Positions 38,601 to 48,211 are shown, counted from the first letter of the stretch. The stretch is 64,000 bases of DNA from Erythrobacter litoralis (GCF_029760855.1 NZ_SOSI01000003.1:124001-188000); one strand, 5' to 3'. The notes: generated by a model from the letters alone, not told the origin. Translations and numbers: made by a program.

Positions 38601-39168
38601 CTTCGTGACTGACGCTAACCTGCGTGAAGCCGATCTCGCGCGCGATGGCGGCGAGCTGCGCTTCGTGGTCCTGATGCTTCCAGCCATGCATCAGAACGAT
38701 GGCGAGAGCGTCGAAACCGTCTTGCCTCAGCCCTTCCAGTTCGGCGCGCGCATGCTCGGCGTCGAACGGCCGCAACACCTTGCCATCCACGCCGATACGC
38801 TCGTCGATCTCCACTACCCGTTCCGGCAATTGTTCGGGCAACATGATGTGCCGCGCGAAGATATCGGGGCGCGCTTGGGAGCCTATTCGAAGCGCATCGC
38901 GAAACCCCAGGGTTGTCGCCAGCGCCAACCGCTCGCCCTTGCGTTCGAGCAGCGCATTGGTGGCGACCGTGGTGCCGACGCGCATTTCCGCGATCGGCCC
39001 CTCTCCATGCTCGTCCATCAGCAACCGGACCGCTTCACTCGCCGCATCGTCGTAGCGCCCCGGATCTTCGGACAGGAGCTTGTGTGTCACCACTTCGCCG
39101 CCGGGCGTTCTAGCCACCACGTCGGTGAAGGTTCCGCCGCGGTCGATCGCGAAACGCCACGTTGCCAT
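35623..39168 (-). CDS. 5-oxoprolinase / hydantoinase, HyuA-HyuB fusion (ATP-dependent)
   Basis: The ATG at 39168 gives a 1181-residue product starting [20 protein letters not shown], the ATP-binding opening of the HyuA half. HyuA also shows [14 protein letters not shown] at ~285 and [14 protein letters not shown] at ~430. The HyuB half begins near residue 660 and contains [36 protein letters not shown] and a glycine-rich C-terminus. Length and single-chain layout match eukaryotic-type 5-oxoprolinase, which cleaves 5-oxo-L-proline to glutamate with ATP. Hydantoinases share the fold, but the DUF969/DUF979 neighbours favour oxoprolinase. It is the first gene of the operon. Confidence 0.92.
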   Translation of the reverse strand: MATWRFAIDRGGTFTDVVARTPGGEVVTHKLLSEDPGRYDDAASEAVRLLMDEHGEGPIAEMRVGTTVATNALLERKGERLALATTLGFRDALRIGSQARPDIFARHIMLPEQLPERVVEIDERIGVDGKVLRPFDAEHARAELEGLRQDGFDALAIVLMHGWKHQDHEAQLAAIAREIGFTQVSVSHEVAPLIRLVPRGDTTVVDAYLSPVLRRYTETLEARLPETQSLHFMQSNGGLAESAAFRGKDSILSGPAGGVVGMVAASEALGYRKLIGFDMGGTSTDVAHFAGEYEMTGDSVVAGVRIAAPMMQIHTVAAGGGSICRFDGSRFRVGPESAGADPGPACYRKGGPLTVTDCNLFLGRIDPAFFPSVFGQEGDQPLDPDAARARLEEVAQRLDDERSLEDIAEGFLAIAVDNMANAIRKISIARGHDVTTYALACFGGAGGQHACKVADVLGIETVLVHPLAGILSAYGIGLAPLKAIRERSIVKPLDTDLSATLEEIEGEAREALIRQGVEVDAVTLSRQMRLRFEGSDSMLSLDVQSKDEMDAAFRRLHRTRFGYSDANAPIIVEALSVEASGNAGGLGEATAKPVPVGVEASGTWTTVERAVMENAQTIAGPALVIDPGSTTVIEPGWQARLAEEGSLVLERVEEAKRDRAAGTEVDPVRLEIFNNLFMAIAEEMGVVLQSTATSVNIKERLDFSCALFDASGSLIANAPHIPVHLGSMGDSIARVIEARGEGRDGRGIRRGDAYVLNDPYRGGTHLPDITVIAPVFYDETGDTPDAFVAARGHHADIGGIAPGSMPPESHTIEEEGVMIDNLLLVDQGEFREAAVREALADARFPARKPDRNISDLRAQLAACTRGAELLRGAANEQGGAVVSAYMGHVLANAEESVRRLLDRLSDGEFAYPMDNGATVKVAIRIDRDGRSATFDFTGTGDQLPDNFNAPKSIARAASLYVLRTLIDDQIPMNDGCLRPVELIVPEGSMLNPNPGAAVVAGNVETSQVITDTLFAATGRLAPSQGTMNNFTFGNEAHQYYETICGGSGAGPDHDGTSAVQTHMTNSRLTDPEILESRLPVRLERFCIREGSGGAGAHGGGDGVERRMTFLEPMRANILANRRAVPPKGICGGGDAQPGRNWVERVDGMREDLGATGSAEMQPGDTFVILTPGGGGYGEPGA

Positions 39169-39270
39169 GCAGTTCTGCCCTCTTTCGGTAGCTTTGATGT
39201 CCCTGTCATCTTTGGCTTGCCCCCGGTGCGAAAGCAAATGCTGTGCGAAACCTACACCAAATCGTATCTG

Positions 39271-39289
39271 GCCCGGCGCAAAACCGGGC
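39271..39289. promoter_or_regulatory. Inverted repeat in the divergent oxoprolinase / acyl-CoA dehydrogenase region
   Basis: GCCCGG (39271-39276) and CCGGGC (39284-39289) form a 6-bp stem over a seven-base loop, in the middle of the 220-base gap between two divergent operons. It is placed where promoters and operators are expected. I see nothing else distinctive in this gap. Confidence 0.3.
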
Positions 39290-39388
39290 AGTGACATACG
39301 GCGGCGTCACAAGCCTTGTGAGAAAATGAAAAACAGGTATGCTCCCTCCAAACGCACGTAAGTTGCGAACGAAATGGAGAGCGCCGCG

Positions 39389-40684
39389 ATGGCATGGGAT
39401 TTCGAAACGGACCCCGAATTTCAGGAAAAACTCGACTGGATGGAGGCTTTCGTCCGCGAGAAAGTCGAACCGCTGGGTTTGCTCGGCATCCATCCATACG
39501 ACGTCAAGAACCCGCGTCGGAATGAACTGGTCCGCCCGCTTCAAAAGGAAGTGAAGGAGAAGGGGCTATGGGCTTGCCATCTCGGACCGGAACTCGGCGG
39601 TCAGGGATACGGCCAGGTGAAACTCGGGCTCATGAACGAGATTCTCGGCGGTGCGAGTTTCGCGCCGATTGTCTTCGGCTGTCAGGCACCCGATACCGGA
39701 AATGCGGAAATCATCGCCCATTACGGAACGCCGGAACAGAAAACGCGGTATCTCGCGCCCCTGCTCGATAACGAAATCGTCTCCGCCTTCTCCATGACCG
39801 AACCACAGGGCGGCTCGGACCCCACCAGTTTCATAACAACCGCCCGAAAGGACGGCGAGGACTGGGTCATCGACGGGGAGAAATGGTTTTCCACCAACGG
39901 GAAATGGGCCGATTTCCTGATCGTCATGGCGGTCACCGATCCCGACGCGCCCCGGCACGAGCGGATGAGCATGTTCATCGTGCCGGTCGATACGCCGGGT
40001 GTCGAGATCGTCCGCAATGTCGGCGTCTATGGGCAGGAAGAAGGATCGGAAAGCTACATTCGCTACACCGACGTCCGCGTCCCGGCCGACCATCTGCTCG
40101 GCGAACGGGGCGGAGCCTTCGCGATTTCGCAGACGCGGCTCGGTGGCGGGCGCGTGCATCATGCGATGCGCACCGTCGGTAATTGCAAGCGTCTGCTCGA
40201 TGCGATGAGCCGCAGGGCGGTCAGCCGCAAGACACGAACCGGTACTATCGCCGACTTCCAGGCGGTGCAGATGCAGATCGCCGACAGTTATATCGAGCTG
40301 GAGCAGTTCAAGCTGTTCGTCCTGAAGACCGCGTGGATGATCGACAAATATCAGGATTACCGCAAGGTCCGGAAGGATATAGCGGCGATCAAGGCGCTGA
40401 TGCCGAAGGTCTATCACGACATCGCGAGCCGCTGCATTCACATCCATGGATCGCTCGGCGTGTCGAACGAAATGCCCTTCGTCGGCAGCCTCATCGGCTC
40501 CATGGTCATGGGTATCGCCGACGGTCCGACCGAAGTGCACAAGGTCACAGTGGCGAAGCAGCATCTGCGCCAATATCGCGACGTCGCGGATCCGATCTTT
40601 CCCGACTATTCGCTGATCGAACGCCGGGCCCGCGCGAGGGACATGTACGATCCCGTCGAGGAACTGGTGGAGGCGGCGGAGTAA
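39389..40684 (+). CDS. Acyl-CoA dehydrogenase family protein
   Basis: The ATG at 39389 is preferred over 39374 because GGAGA lies 8 bases upstream. The 431-residue product has the acyl-CoA dehydrogenase fold with SAFSMTEPQGGSDPTSFITT at ~137, WVIDGEKWFSTNGKWADFLIV at ~160 and RCIHIHGSLGVSNEMPFV near the C-terminus. The catalytic glutamate position is consistent with GPTEVHKVTVAKQHL. It introduces the alpha-beta double bond into an acyl-CoA with FAD. The larger size (about 50 residues above standard) resembles the ACAD10/11-like branch, which handles unusual acyl chains. Three MFS genes follow at 6-base spacing or overlap. Confidence 0.9.
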   Translation: MAWDFETDPEFQEKLDWMEAFVREKVEPLGLLGIHPYDVKNPRRNELVRPLQKEVKEKGLWACHLGPELGGQGYGQVKLGLMNEILGGASFAPIVFGCQAPDTGNAEIIAHYGTPEQKTRYLAPLLDNEIVSAFSMTEPQGGSDPTSFITTARKDGEDWVIDGEKWFSTNGKWADFLIVMAVTDPDAPRHERMSMFIVPVDTPGVEIVRNVGVYGQEEGSESYIRYTDVRVPADHLLGERGGAFAISQTRLGGGRVHHAMRTVGNCKRLLDAMSRRAVSRKTRTGTIADFQAVQMQIADSYIELEQFKLFVLKTAWMIDKYQDYRKVRKDIAAIKALMPKVYHDIASRCIHIHGSLGVSNEMPFVGSLIGSMVMGIADGPTEVHKVTVAKQHLRQYRDVADPIFPDYSLIERRARARDMYDPVEELVEAAE

Positions 40685-40690
40685 GCGGCG

Positions 40691-42166
40691 GTGGACACAC
40701 CCCCCATCACCCGCACCCAGCGCCTCAGCTACGGCTTCGGAGCGGTCGCCAATGGCATCAAGAACGCCGCCTTTTCCACCTATCTCCTGTTGTTCTACAA
40801 TCAGGTGCTCGGCGTACCGGCAGGCATCGTCTCCGGCGCGATCGCGCTGACGCTACTGGTCGATGCGGTGGCCGACCCGTTCATCGGGCGCTGGTCCGAC
40901 CTCACCCGCTCGCGCATCGGGCGGCGACACCCGTTCATTCTCGGTTCCGCCTTACCCACCGCGTTCTTCTTCGTCCTCGCGTGGTTTCCCCCGTCCGGCC
41001 TGACCGACATGCAAATGGGCGTGTGGATTTTCGCCATTGCCTCCCTCACCCGCATGTCGATCAGTGCGTTCGAAATTCCGTCGAGCGCGATGAACCCGGA
41101 GATGACGGACGACTACTCGGCTCGCACGAAGCTGTTCGGCCTGCGATACTGGTTCGGCTATGCTGGCACGTTCGGCTTTGCTGCCTTCTCGCTCGCGGTA
41201 TTCTTCGTGGCGACGCCGGAATTCGAACGCGGCCAGCTCAATCCCGAAGGGTATGTGAAGTTCGCTTGGCTGGGCGGCGCACTCATCTTCCTGGCCATTC
41301 TGGTCTGCGGCATCGGAACGCTGAGCCGGGTACCCTATCTTCGCCAGCGCGACGAACTGGGCGAAGGCGCCACTCCGCCCTCCCACTTGAAGGAGATGTT
41401 CAGCGCCTTCCGCAATCGCGGCTTTCTTTCGATCTTTGGCTTCGGCGTGCTGAAATACACCGCCATCGGTCTCTATGCGGCAACGACCCTTTATTTCGGG
41501 ACCTACGTCTTCAAACTGCAGGCAGACCAACTGGCGTTGCTCACCTTCGACAGCCTCGTCGCCGCAACGCTGGCAGCGCCGCTGGCGCCGAAATTCTCGG
41601 CATGGCTGGGTAAGCGCAAGACCTCGATGATCATGGCGATCGGTGGCATCACACTCGGCCTGTCACCGCTGATCCTCACCTATTTCGATCTGTTCTTCCG
41701 TCCCGGCGATACGCTCCTTCTGCCCGCCCTCTTCCTGATCGGTGCGGTGTACGGGGCTATGATCGCGATCTCGCTTATCAATACCTCGTCCATGCTGGCC
41801 GATGTGGTGGAGGATCATGCGGTGCGGACCGGCCAGCACACAGCAGGCGTCTTCTTCGCCGCGTCCAGCTTTATGCAGCAATGCTCGACCGGGTTCGGCA
41901 TCCTTGCCGCCGGGCTGGTACTTGAGCTCTCGCAATTTCCCGAACAGGTCGAAGTGAGCCAGGTAACCGCCGCGATGGAGGACAGCCTGCTTATCCATTA
42001 CATCCCGATGTCCGCCGGGTTGTGGATCCTCGGCGCGCTGATCCTGCTCTTCTATCCCATTACCGAAGCCGGCCATCGCGAGAACGTCGAACGCCTGCGC
42101 GCCCGCGAGGCCGAGGCGCGCGAACAGACGATCCGCGACGGCGCCTTCGGTTCGCCAGCAAGGTAA
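40691..42166 (+). CDS. MFS transporter, GPH (MelB-like) family, first of a tandem pair
   Basis: The 491-residue product has 12 predicted helices and the GPH/MelB signature: YGFGAVANGIKNAAFSTYLLL near the start, DAVADPFIGRWSDLTRSRIGRRHPF at ~58-82 and FEIPSSAMNPEMTDDY at ~124. GPH transporters move glycosides and related solutes with cations; in sphingomonads, members often sit beside acyl-CoA catabolic genes, so the substrate may not be a sugar. The GTG start at 40691 has GGAG nine bases upstream. It lies 6 bases after the acyl-CoA dehydrogenase gene and 6 bases before its close paralogue. Confidence 0.9.
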   Translation: MDTPPITRTQRLSYGFGAVANGIKNAAFSTYLLLFYNQVLGVPAGIVSGAIALTLLVDAVADPFIGRWSDLTRSRIGRRHPFILGSALPTAFFFVLAWFPPSGLTDMQMGVWIFAIASLTRMSISAFEIPSSAMNPEMTDDYSARTKLFGLRYWFGYAGTFGFAAFSLAVFFVATPEFERGQLNPEGYVKFAWLGGALIFLAILVCGIGTLSRVPYLRQRDELGEGATPPSHLKEMFSAFRNRGFLSIFGFGVLKYTAIGLYAATTLYFGTYVFKLQADQLALLTFDSLVAATLAAPLAPKFSAWLGKRKTSMIMAIGGITLGLSPLILTYFDLFFRPGDTLLLPALFLIGAVYGAMIAISLINTSSMLADVVEDHAVRTGQHTAGVFFAASSFMQQCSTGFGILAAGLVLELSQFPEQVEVSQVTAAMEDSLLIHYIPMSAGLWILGALILLFYPITEAGHRENVERLRAREAEAREQTIRDGAFGSPAR

Positions 42167-42172
42167 CTTTCC

Positions 42173-43648
42173 ATGGTCGCAGACTCCTCCGCCCCCAAAC
42201 TCGGCCTGATTACGAAGCTGTTCTACGGCTTCGGCTCGGTCGGATACGGCGTGAAAGACGTCGCCTTCCGCACTTTCCTGCTGCTGTATTACAACCAAGT
42301 CGTGGGCGTGCGCGCCGATCTCGTATCTTTCGCGATCCTCGTTGCGCTATGCGTCGATGCGGTCTCCGATCCGATCGTCGGCCAATGGTCCGATACGCTG
42401 CGCACCCGCTGGGGCCGGCGCCACCCGTTCATGTTCCTCAGCGCGATCCCGGCATCGGCAAGCCTGCTGTTCCTGTTCTTCCCGCCCGCAGGGATGAGCG
42501 AAGCGCAGACCTTCTGGTATATCCTCGTGGTCGGATGCTGCGTGCGCACCTTCATTACCTTCTTCGAAATCCCGAGCAGCGCGCTCGCCCCCGAACTCAC
42601 CAGCGATTACGATGAGCGGACTTCCATCGCGAGCTTCCGCTATTTCTTCGCCTATCTAGGCGGGGTGGGCATGGCGTTCCTGACGCTGCTAGTTTTTCTG
42701 CGCCCGACGACGGAATATCCGGTCGGCCAGCTCAACCCGGCCGGTTACGAGACATTCGCCATCGTAGGCGCCGGGATCATGTTCGCCGCGATCCTGATCT
42801 CCAGCCTCGGCACGATCCACCGCATCAAGTATTTCCGCCTGCCGCCCGCGCGCGAGAAGATCGGGCCGCTGGAAACCCTGAAGCAGATGAAGGGGACGTT
42901 CGGGCACCGGGGCTTCCTCGCCATCCTCGCCTTCGGCGTCCTGAAATACACTTCGGTCGGCATGACATCCGCGCTGGCGATCTATTTCGGCACCTATCTT
43001 TGGGGCCTCAATTCCGCGCAACTCGCAATCCTGACGATCGACTCCCTGACCGGCGCTTTCCTCGCCTTGTTCGTCGCGCCGATCGTTTCGCGCAAATTCG
43101 GCAAGCGGAACGCGGCTCTGGGTCTCGCGGTGATCGCCGTCGTCTTCGGTAGCTTGCCCTATATTCTTCGGCTCACCGGCAATTTCTTCGAGAACGGCGA
43201 TCCCCTGCTCGTGCCGGCGATCTTCTTTTTCTCCGCAATGTTCCAGATGTGCGGCGTGTCGTCCGCCGTCCTGATCCACGCGATGGTGGGAGACGTGGTC
43301 GAAGAGAGCCAGCTCGCAACCGGCCGCCGTAGCGAAGGGCTGTTCTATGCGGCGAACACGCTGATGCAAAAGAGCACGTCGGGTCTCGGTGTGTTCGCGG
43401 CAGGCATGCTCGTTTCTCTCGTGGGCATACTTCCGGGTACGAACCCGGCGACCATCGATCCCGAAATTCCCCGCATGCTGGCGCTGGTCTACGTGCCAAC
43501 CCTGCTCGTTCTCTATATCGGCGGGGCAGGCTTCCTGTTCGCCTACCGGATCGACCGCTCGACTCACGAGGCGAGCGTCGCCGAACTGGAGGCCCGCGAA
43601 CGCGCCGCATCGCGCGATGCGGACGAAATTCCCGAACCGGCCGAATGA
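42173..43648 (+). CDS. MFS transporter, GPH (MelB-like) family, second of a tandem pair
   Basis: The product is also 491 residues and matches the previous gene along its whole length: YGFGSVGYGVKDVAFRTFLLL, DAVSDPIVGQWSDTLRTRWGRRHPF and FEIPSSALAPELTSDYDERT fall at the same positions. This indicates a tandem duplication followed by divergence. The C-terminal segment is acidic and ends in DADEIPEPAE. AAGG lies about 8-9 bases upstream of the ATG. The two could transport different forms of one substrate or work as partners. The stop overlaps the next ATG (ATGA). Confidence 0.9.
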   Translation: MVADSSAPKLGLITKLFYGFGSVGYGVKDVAFRTFLLLYYNQVVGVRADLVSFAILVALCVDAVSDPIVGQWSDTLRTRWGRRHPFMFLSAIPASASLLFLFFPPAGMSEAQTFWYILVVGCCVRTFITFFEIPSSALAPELTSDYDERTSIASFRYFFAYLGGVGMAFLTLLVFLRPTTEYPVGQLNPAGYETFAIVGAGIMFAAILISSLGTIHRIKYFRLPPAREKIGPLETLKQMKGTFGHRGFLAILAFGVLKYTSVGMTSALAIYFGTYLWGLNSAQLAILTIDSLTGAFLALFVAPIVSRKFGKRNAALGLAVIAVVFGSLPYILRLTGNFFENGDPLLVPAIFFFSAMFQMCGVSSAVLIHAMVGDVVEESQLATGRRSEGLFYAANTLMQKSTSGLGVFAAGMLVSLVGILPGTNPATIDPEIPRMLALVYVPTLLVLYIGGAGFLFAYRIDRSTHEASVAELEARERAASRDADEIPEPAE

Positions 43649-44979
43649 CGGGTGCGCGCGGGGCACCGGCGCCCCTCAATCCGCTCGAAGACCCCGACGG
43701 ACTGTCCGACGGTCCGGCACGGGCGCTGGCAGAACACGCCCGGTTCGTCGACAAGAACCTGTCCCGCAATTACCGCGCGAATTTCATTCACGGCGTTCTC
43801 GGCATGACGGGCTTCCGCCTGATCTACGCGCCGACGATCATCCCGGCCTATCTGCTTCTGCTGACGGGAAGCACGGCTGCAGTCGGTCTCGGCGCTGCGT
43901 TGCTGCAGCTCGGTGCAACCATCAGCCCCATCGCGAGCGGCTCGCGGATCGAACATCGCAGCCACATCCTGCCTTACGCGATCCGTGTGGGCTCGATGAT
44001 GCGGTTAATGATACTCGGCCTCGCGCTGACGGGGTATTTTCTGACCGGCAATGCGCTGTTAATCGGCACCTTTGCCTGCTTCCTGCTACTGGGCTTTTTC
44101 ACCGGTGCGCAGCGGGTCGCCTTCCAGATGCTGATGAGCAAGCTCATCCCCATCCGCAAGCGCGGACGGCTTCAGGGATACCGCAATTTCGCGGGCGGGC
44201 TGATCGCCGCCATCCTTGCCTGGGCGGCGGGGAATTACCTGATTGCCGACGAATGGCTCGGCAACGGATATGCGACCACTTTCCTCTTCGCCTTCCTGCT
44301 GACGAGTGCCGGTCTCGTGGTGCTGCAAACGATGATCCGCGAACCCGCCGCACCGGTTTCCCGCCCGCAAATGCCGATCATGGATCGCATCCGGCAGTTT
44401 CCCGAATTGCTGCAGGATCGTGACTTCGCCTGGTTCCTCGTAGTGCAGGGCTGTTCGACGATGGCGCGGGTCGGTGCACCGTTCTGGACCGTCTATGCCG
44501 GTACAAGATTAGGGCTGGACGGCGCCTTGATCGGCGGCCTCAGCTTCGTGTTCCTCGGCTCCGACACCATTTCCAACGTGCTCTGGGGGCCGCTGGGCGA
44601 CCGGATGGGCTTCAAATATGTCTATGTTCTCGCGCTGGCCAGTTCGGTTGCCGGGGTGACGCTGCTGATTTTCGGCGATACCGCCATGCCGATCTACGCG
44701 GCTTTCGTCTGTCTGGGGGTCGGCGGATCGGGCTGGATGCTCGCATCGACCACAATGGTCCTGGAATTCGGCCAAACCGAAGATACGCCGATGCGGCTCG
44801 CCTTCGTCACTACGCTTGAAGGTGCGATTGCGGCGGCGGGGCCGGTCATCGCGGGTCTGCTGGTCGCCGCGCAAGGCTTTCTGCCCCTGTTTGCCATCGT
44901 TCTGGCAGCGCAGATCGCTGCCTTGCTCATGCTGATGCTGAAGGTGCGCGACCCGCGAAATGCGCACCAGCTAGCTTAG
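43645..44979 (+). CDS. MFS transporter
   Basis: The 444-residue product has about 12 hydrophobic helices in two six-helix halves. Residues 1-45 are polar, followed by NFIHGVLGMTGFRLIYAPTI and ATISPIASGSRIEHRSHILP; the central loop is near PVSRPQMPIMDRIRQF. LWGPLGDRMGFKYVYVLALA at ~312 is the MFS motif A equivalent of the second half. It is not similar to the two GPH paralogues upstream. Its ATG overlaps the upstream stop by 4 bases, so it is coupled. The substrate is unknown. Its 3' end overlaps the convergent TetR gene by 4 bases. Confidence 0.87.
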   Translation: MTGARGAPAPLNPLEDPDGLSDGPARALAEHARFVDKNLSRNYRANFIHGVLGMTGFRLIYAPTIIPAYLLLLTGSTAAVGLGAALLQLGATISPIASGSRIEHRSHILPYAIRVGSMMRLMILGLALTGYFLTGNALLIGTFACFLLLGFFTGAQRVAFQMLMSKLIPIRKRGRLQGYRNFAGGLIAAILAWAAGNYLIADEWLGNGYATTFLFAFLLTSAGLVVLQTMIREPAAPVSRPQMPIMDRIRQFPELLQDRDFAWFLVVQGCSTMARVGAPFWTVYAGTRLGLDGALIGGLSFVFLGSDTISNVLWGPLGDRMGFKYVYVLALASSVAGVTLLIFGDTAMPIYAAFVCLGVGGSGWMLASTTMVLEFGQTEDTPMRLAFVTTLEGAIAAAGPVIAGLLVAAQGFLPLFAIVLAAQIAALLMLMLKVRDPRNAHQLA

Positions 44980-46202
44980 TCCGCCAGCATGCCTTCGCTC
45001 AATGCGGACAAATACGCCTCGATAGCGACGTGCTGTTCGCCGAACCGCGCCGCCCAACGCCGCGCTTCATAGGCGCCGTTCAAGGTGGACATGATGATCT
45101 GGCTGGCGACGAGGGGGTCGACCGGTTTCACCGACCCATCGACAATCCCGTCGATCAGGAAGCCGGCGAAACGGCGTGCCAGCCGGTTGGACCGCATGAC
45201 GACATCGTTGCGATGTTCGCTATCGAGCGCCTGCAGCGCCGTGGTGCGCAGAAGCGGCATGGGATCGAAGAATTGCACATCCAGCAACTCGTTGAGGACG
45301 CTGGACAGCCGCGTCCAGTAATCTGCCTTCAGTTGCAAGCCGGCCATCTGCACCTTCGAAAGACGATCGTAACTGCGCTGGAAGCATTCCATCACCAGAT
45401 CGTCCTTGGCGTCGTGATGGTGGTAGAAACTGCCCTTGGTGACGTTCAGCGCCTCGGCAATCCGGTTGACCGATGCCCCGCGATAGCCGCGCTCGTTGAT
45501 CATCATCGTTGCCGCACGAAGGAATTCGTCGTTTTGCGATGCAGGAGCGTCCGCTGCCGTCCGCCAGCCGCCGTCCTCTATCGGCACCGGTTCCCATAGG
45601 CCGGATTGCGAAGGGATACCGTGACAAAGAATTTCGACGATCTTTTTCTCGACCCTCGGAAAATCCAGGATCGAATAGCGCAGCGACCAGACCGGCCACC
45701 ACAGCATCGCTTCGATCAGGATATGCGCGCGAGCCGAGAACAGAGCGCGCTGTGCATCGTCCCCCGGCGGTCCGAAAAAGGACCGTACATCGTCCACCAT
45801 CGCCCTGTATTCGGCGAGCAATCCGTCCTGTTGCTCCTGATCGAGAGAGCGAATCTCCGAAAGCGCCGTGATCAGTCCGCGCTCCCCCCGCCTGATCCGG
45901 TCGCGCAGGGCCACGTGCAGTGCGACGAATTTCGCTATGCGCCGCTCGATCGTCGGCTCGGCCAGCGCCTCTTCCGCAGTCTGCTTCATCAGGGCGATGG
46001 TCTCGGCGTAGACGGTCACGATCAACTCGTCCTTGCGCGGGAAATAATAGGTGACGCTGGTCGCGTTGAGACCGATGGCACGGGCGACTTTCGTCAGCGT
46101 GGTGGCCTGAACGCCGGTATCATTGATGAGGACCGAAGCGGCGTGGACGATGGCTGCTCGCTTTTCGCCGAACTTCGTCGTCGTGTCGGGTTTCTTCGCC
46201 AC
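44976..46202 (-). CDS. TetR/AcrR-type regulator with two complete TetR units in one chain
   Basis: The 408-residue product has two TetR N-terminal domains. The first spans ~14-65 (LTKVARAIGLNATSVTYYFP). The second spans ~224-275 (VNRIAEALNVTKGSFYHHHD). Each is followed by ~140 residues of helical ligand-binding region. A normal TetR protein has ~200 residues, so this is a covalent dimer or a duplication. The start is a GTG at 46202 after GGAAGG. It lies 71 bases downstream of the acyl-CoA ligase on the same strand and end-to-end with the MFS operon, suggesting it senses the same compound. Its operator may be the dyad at 48212-48229. Confidence 0.9.
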   Translation of the reverse strand: MAKKPDTTTKFGEKRAAIVHAASVLINDTGVQATTLTKVARAIGLNATSVTYYFPRKDELIVTVYAETIALMKQTAEEALAEPTIERRIAKFVALHVALRDRIRRGERGLITALSEIRSLDQEQQDGLLAEYRAMVDDVRSFFGPPGDDAQRALFSARAHILIEAMLWWPVWSLRYSILDFPRVEKKIVEILCHGIPSQSGLWEPVPIEDGGWRTAADAPASQNDEFLRAATMMINERGYRGASVNRIAEALNVTKGSFYHHHDAKDDLVMECFQRSYDRLSKVQMAGLQLKADYWTRLSSVLNELLDVQFFDPMPLLRTTALQALDSEHRNDVVMRSNRLARRFAGFLIDGIVDGSVKPVDPLVASQIIMSTLNGAYEARRWAARFGEQHVAIEAYLSALSEGMLAD

Positions 46203-46273
46203 GCCTTACCTTCCCCCTTCCCCAAAACGACAGGATTATCCCGCCCCTCCCGACTTGCCAAGAGCCACCCGCC

Positions 46274-48040
46274 CTACTGCACGAAGTAGGCGCCAAGCTC
46301 CTTTTTCAGGATTTTTCCATTGGCATTGCGCGGCAATGTCTCTTCGGAAAACGCGATCCGCACCGGCACCTTGAATTTCGCCAAACGCTGCGCTGTCCAA
46401 TCCTGCAATTCGGCTTCGTCGGCAGTCATGCCCGGGGCGAGGTGCACCACGGCTGCGGGCTCTTCGCCCAGGGTGCGATGCGGCAGGCCGATGAGCGCCG
46501 CATCGGTAACGGCGGGATGATCGTAAAGGACGTTCTCGACCTCGGAGGAATAGATGTTCTCCCCGCCGCGGATGATCATGTCCTTTGCCCGGTCGGCGAT
46601 ATAGCACCAGCCTTCCTCGTCCAGCCGGGCGAGGTCTCCGGTCTTCACCCAGCCATCGACGAAGGTTTCCGCCGTCGCTTCTGGCTTGTTCCAGTAGCCT
46701 TTGACGATCATCGGGCCGCGCGCCCACAATTCGCCGATCTCGCCGACGGGCAATTCACGCGTGCCATCCTCGCTCATGATTTTCAGGTCGGCCACCGCCA
46801 CAGGTGGGCCGCAACTGTCGGGCCGATTTAGATAGTCTTCGCTGGAATGGCCGGTCACCGTTGCCATCGTCTCGGTCATGCCCCAGCCGTTTCCGGGAAG
46901 CGCGCCGAACACTTCGCGGATCTTGCGCACCAGTTCGGGGGCAGCGGGCGCCCCGCCATAGGCTACCGCCTCGATGCTGGAGAGGTCATAATTCTTGCGC
47001 TCCGGATGTTCGAGCAATTGCCACGCGATGGTCGGTACGCCGCCGGTCGATGCGACCTTTTCGCGCTCGATGATCTTGAAGGCTTCGACCGGGTCCCACT
47101 TGTACATGAAGACCATGGTATTGCCGGCCGCGATGTTGCCCATCAGTCCGGCAGAGCAGGCGGTGACGTGAAACAGCGGGATGACGGTAAGCGTCGTCTT
47201 CTGCACCGGATCGGGCAAGGTCTCGCCGCGTCGCATGACCGCACAGGCTGCATTGTATCCGCTCGAAAGGATGTTCGTGCATAAATTGCGGTGCGTACCC
47301 AGCGCGCCCTTCGGCTTGCCGGTGGTTCCGCTCGTGTAGAAGATAGTGGCATCGTCCTCGGGGAGAATGTCCACTTCGGGCAATTCCGCGTTCGGCAGGG
47401 TGCCGTACTTCGCCGGAATTCCGATCACCGCTTCGAGCGCTTCGGCACCCTCGCCTAACACTTCGGCCCGCGCGACGAATACGGTTTCGACTTGCGGGAA
47501 CTCGCTCCGGTGCTGCGCAATCCGCTCCCACCGCTCCTCGTCGCAGACCAGCAGTTTCGTTCCGGAATCCGCCAGGCCGTACGCCAATTCGTCGCCTGTC
47601 CACCAGGCATTGAGCGGGACGCAGATCGCCCCGATGGTCACCGCGGCGAAGAAGACGACCGGCCATTCGGGCAGGTTACGCATGGAAAGGGCTACGCGGT
47701 CCCCCTTCCCAATCCCGCGCGCCTGAAACTCGTGCGCCAGTTTGGCAACGGCCCGGAACCAGCCGTCATAGGTAACGCGCTCGTCCTCGTAGATAACGAA
47801 TTCGCGCGTGCCGTGGGAGCGACCTAGCAGCGCGATGGCACGCAGATTTGGCGGCGCATTCTTCCAGGTGCGAACGGCGACGCCGCGAATATCGACATCT
47901 TCCATTTCGAAGCGCTGACCCGGCGCCGTCAGCAAAGCCCTGCATTCCGCCCTGCTGCGGGCCGGCCAACCCGGAGGCGGAACCCAGCCGATAGCGGAAG
48001 CCAGATCCTGTGGTTCGCGCGCAGATGCGGCGTTTTGCAT
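46274..48040 (-). CDS. Class I adenylate-forming enzyme, acyl-CoA ligase
   Basis: The ATG at 48040 (MQNAASAREPQD) has AAGGA about ten bases upstream; the longer frame upstream is non-coding in character. The 588-residue product has the adenylate loop IFYTSGTTGKPKGALGTHRN at ~238, GNGWGMTETMATVTGHSSED at ~388, KTGDLARLDEEGWCYIADRAK at ~470 and the catalytic lysine region LPRNANGKILKKELG near the end. It would activate a carboxylic acid to its CoA thioester via an acyl-AMP. It has an N-terminal extension of ~60 residues compared with typical FadD. Chain specificity is not readable. Divergent fadJ-like and downstream TetR genes complete the unit. Confidence 0.92.
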   Translation of the reverse strand: MQNAASAREPQDLASAIGWVPPPGWPARSRAECRALLTAPGQRFEMEDVDIRGVAVRTWKNAPPNLRAIALLGRSHGTREFVIYEDERVTYDGWFRAVAKLAHEFQARGIGKGDRVALSMRNLPEWPVVFFAAVTIGAICVPLNAWWTGDELAYGLADSGTKLLVCDEERWERIAQHRSEFPQVETVFVARAEVLGEGAEALEAVIGIPAKYGTLPNAELPEVDILPEDDATIFYTSGTTGKPKGALGTHRNLCTNILSSGYNAACAVMRRGETLPDPVQKTTLTVIPLFHVTACSAGLMGNIAAGNTMVFMYKWDPVEAFKIIEREKVASTGGVPTIAWQLLEHPERKNYDLSSIEAVAYGGAPAAPELVRKIREVFGALPGNGWGMTETMATVTGHSSEDYLNRPDSCGPPVAVADLKIMSEDGTRELPVGEIGELWARGPMIVKGYWNKPEATAETFVDGWVKTGDLARLDEEGWCYIADRAKDMIIRGGENIYSSEVENVLYDHPAVTDAALIGLPHRTLGEEPAAVVHLAPGMTADEAELQDWTAQRLAKFKVPVRIAFSEETLPRNANGKILKKELGAYFVQ

Positions 48041-48211
48041 TTCGGGGCAATCCTTTCCGACGTACCGATTCGTCTTCGGTCTCGCCTGCAATCTAAACCT
48101 CCGACGAGTCGAAACGCAATGCGCACGGCGAAACATTCTGAAATACGGGTACGCGAAACCTTGCGGCTTGCAAATCACTCTTCGCTGGACGAGTAAAGGA
48201 CCGGTACGGGA

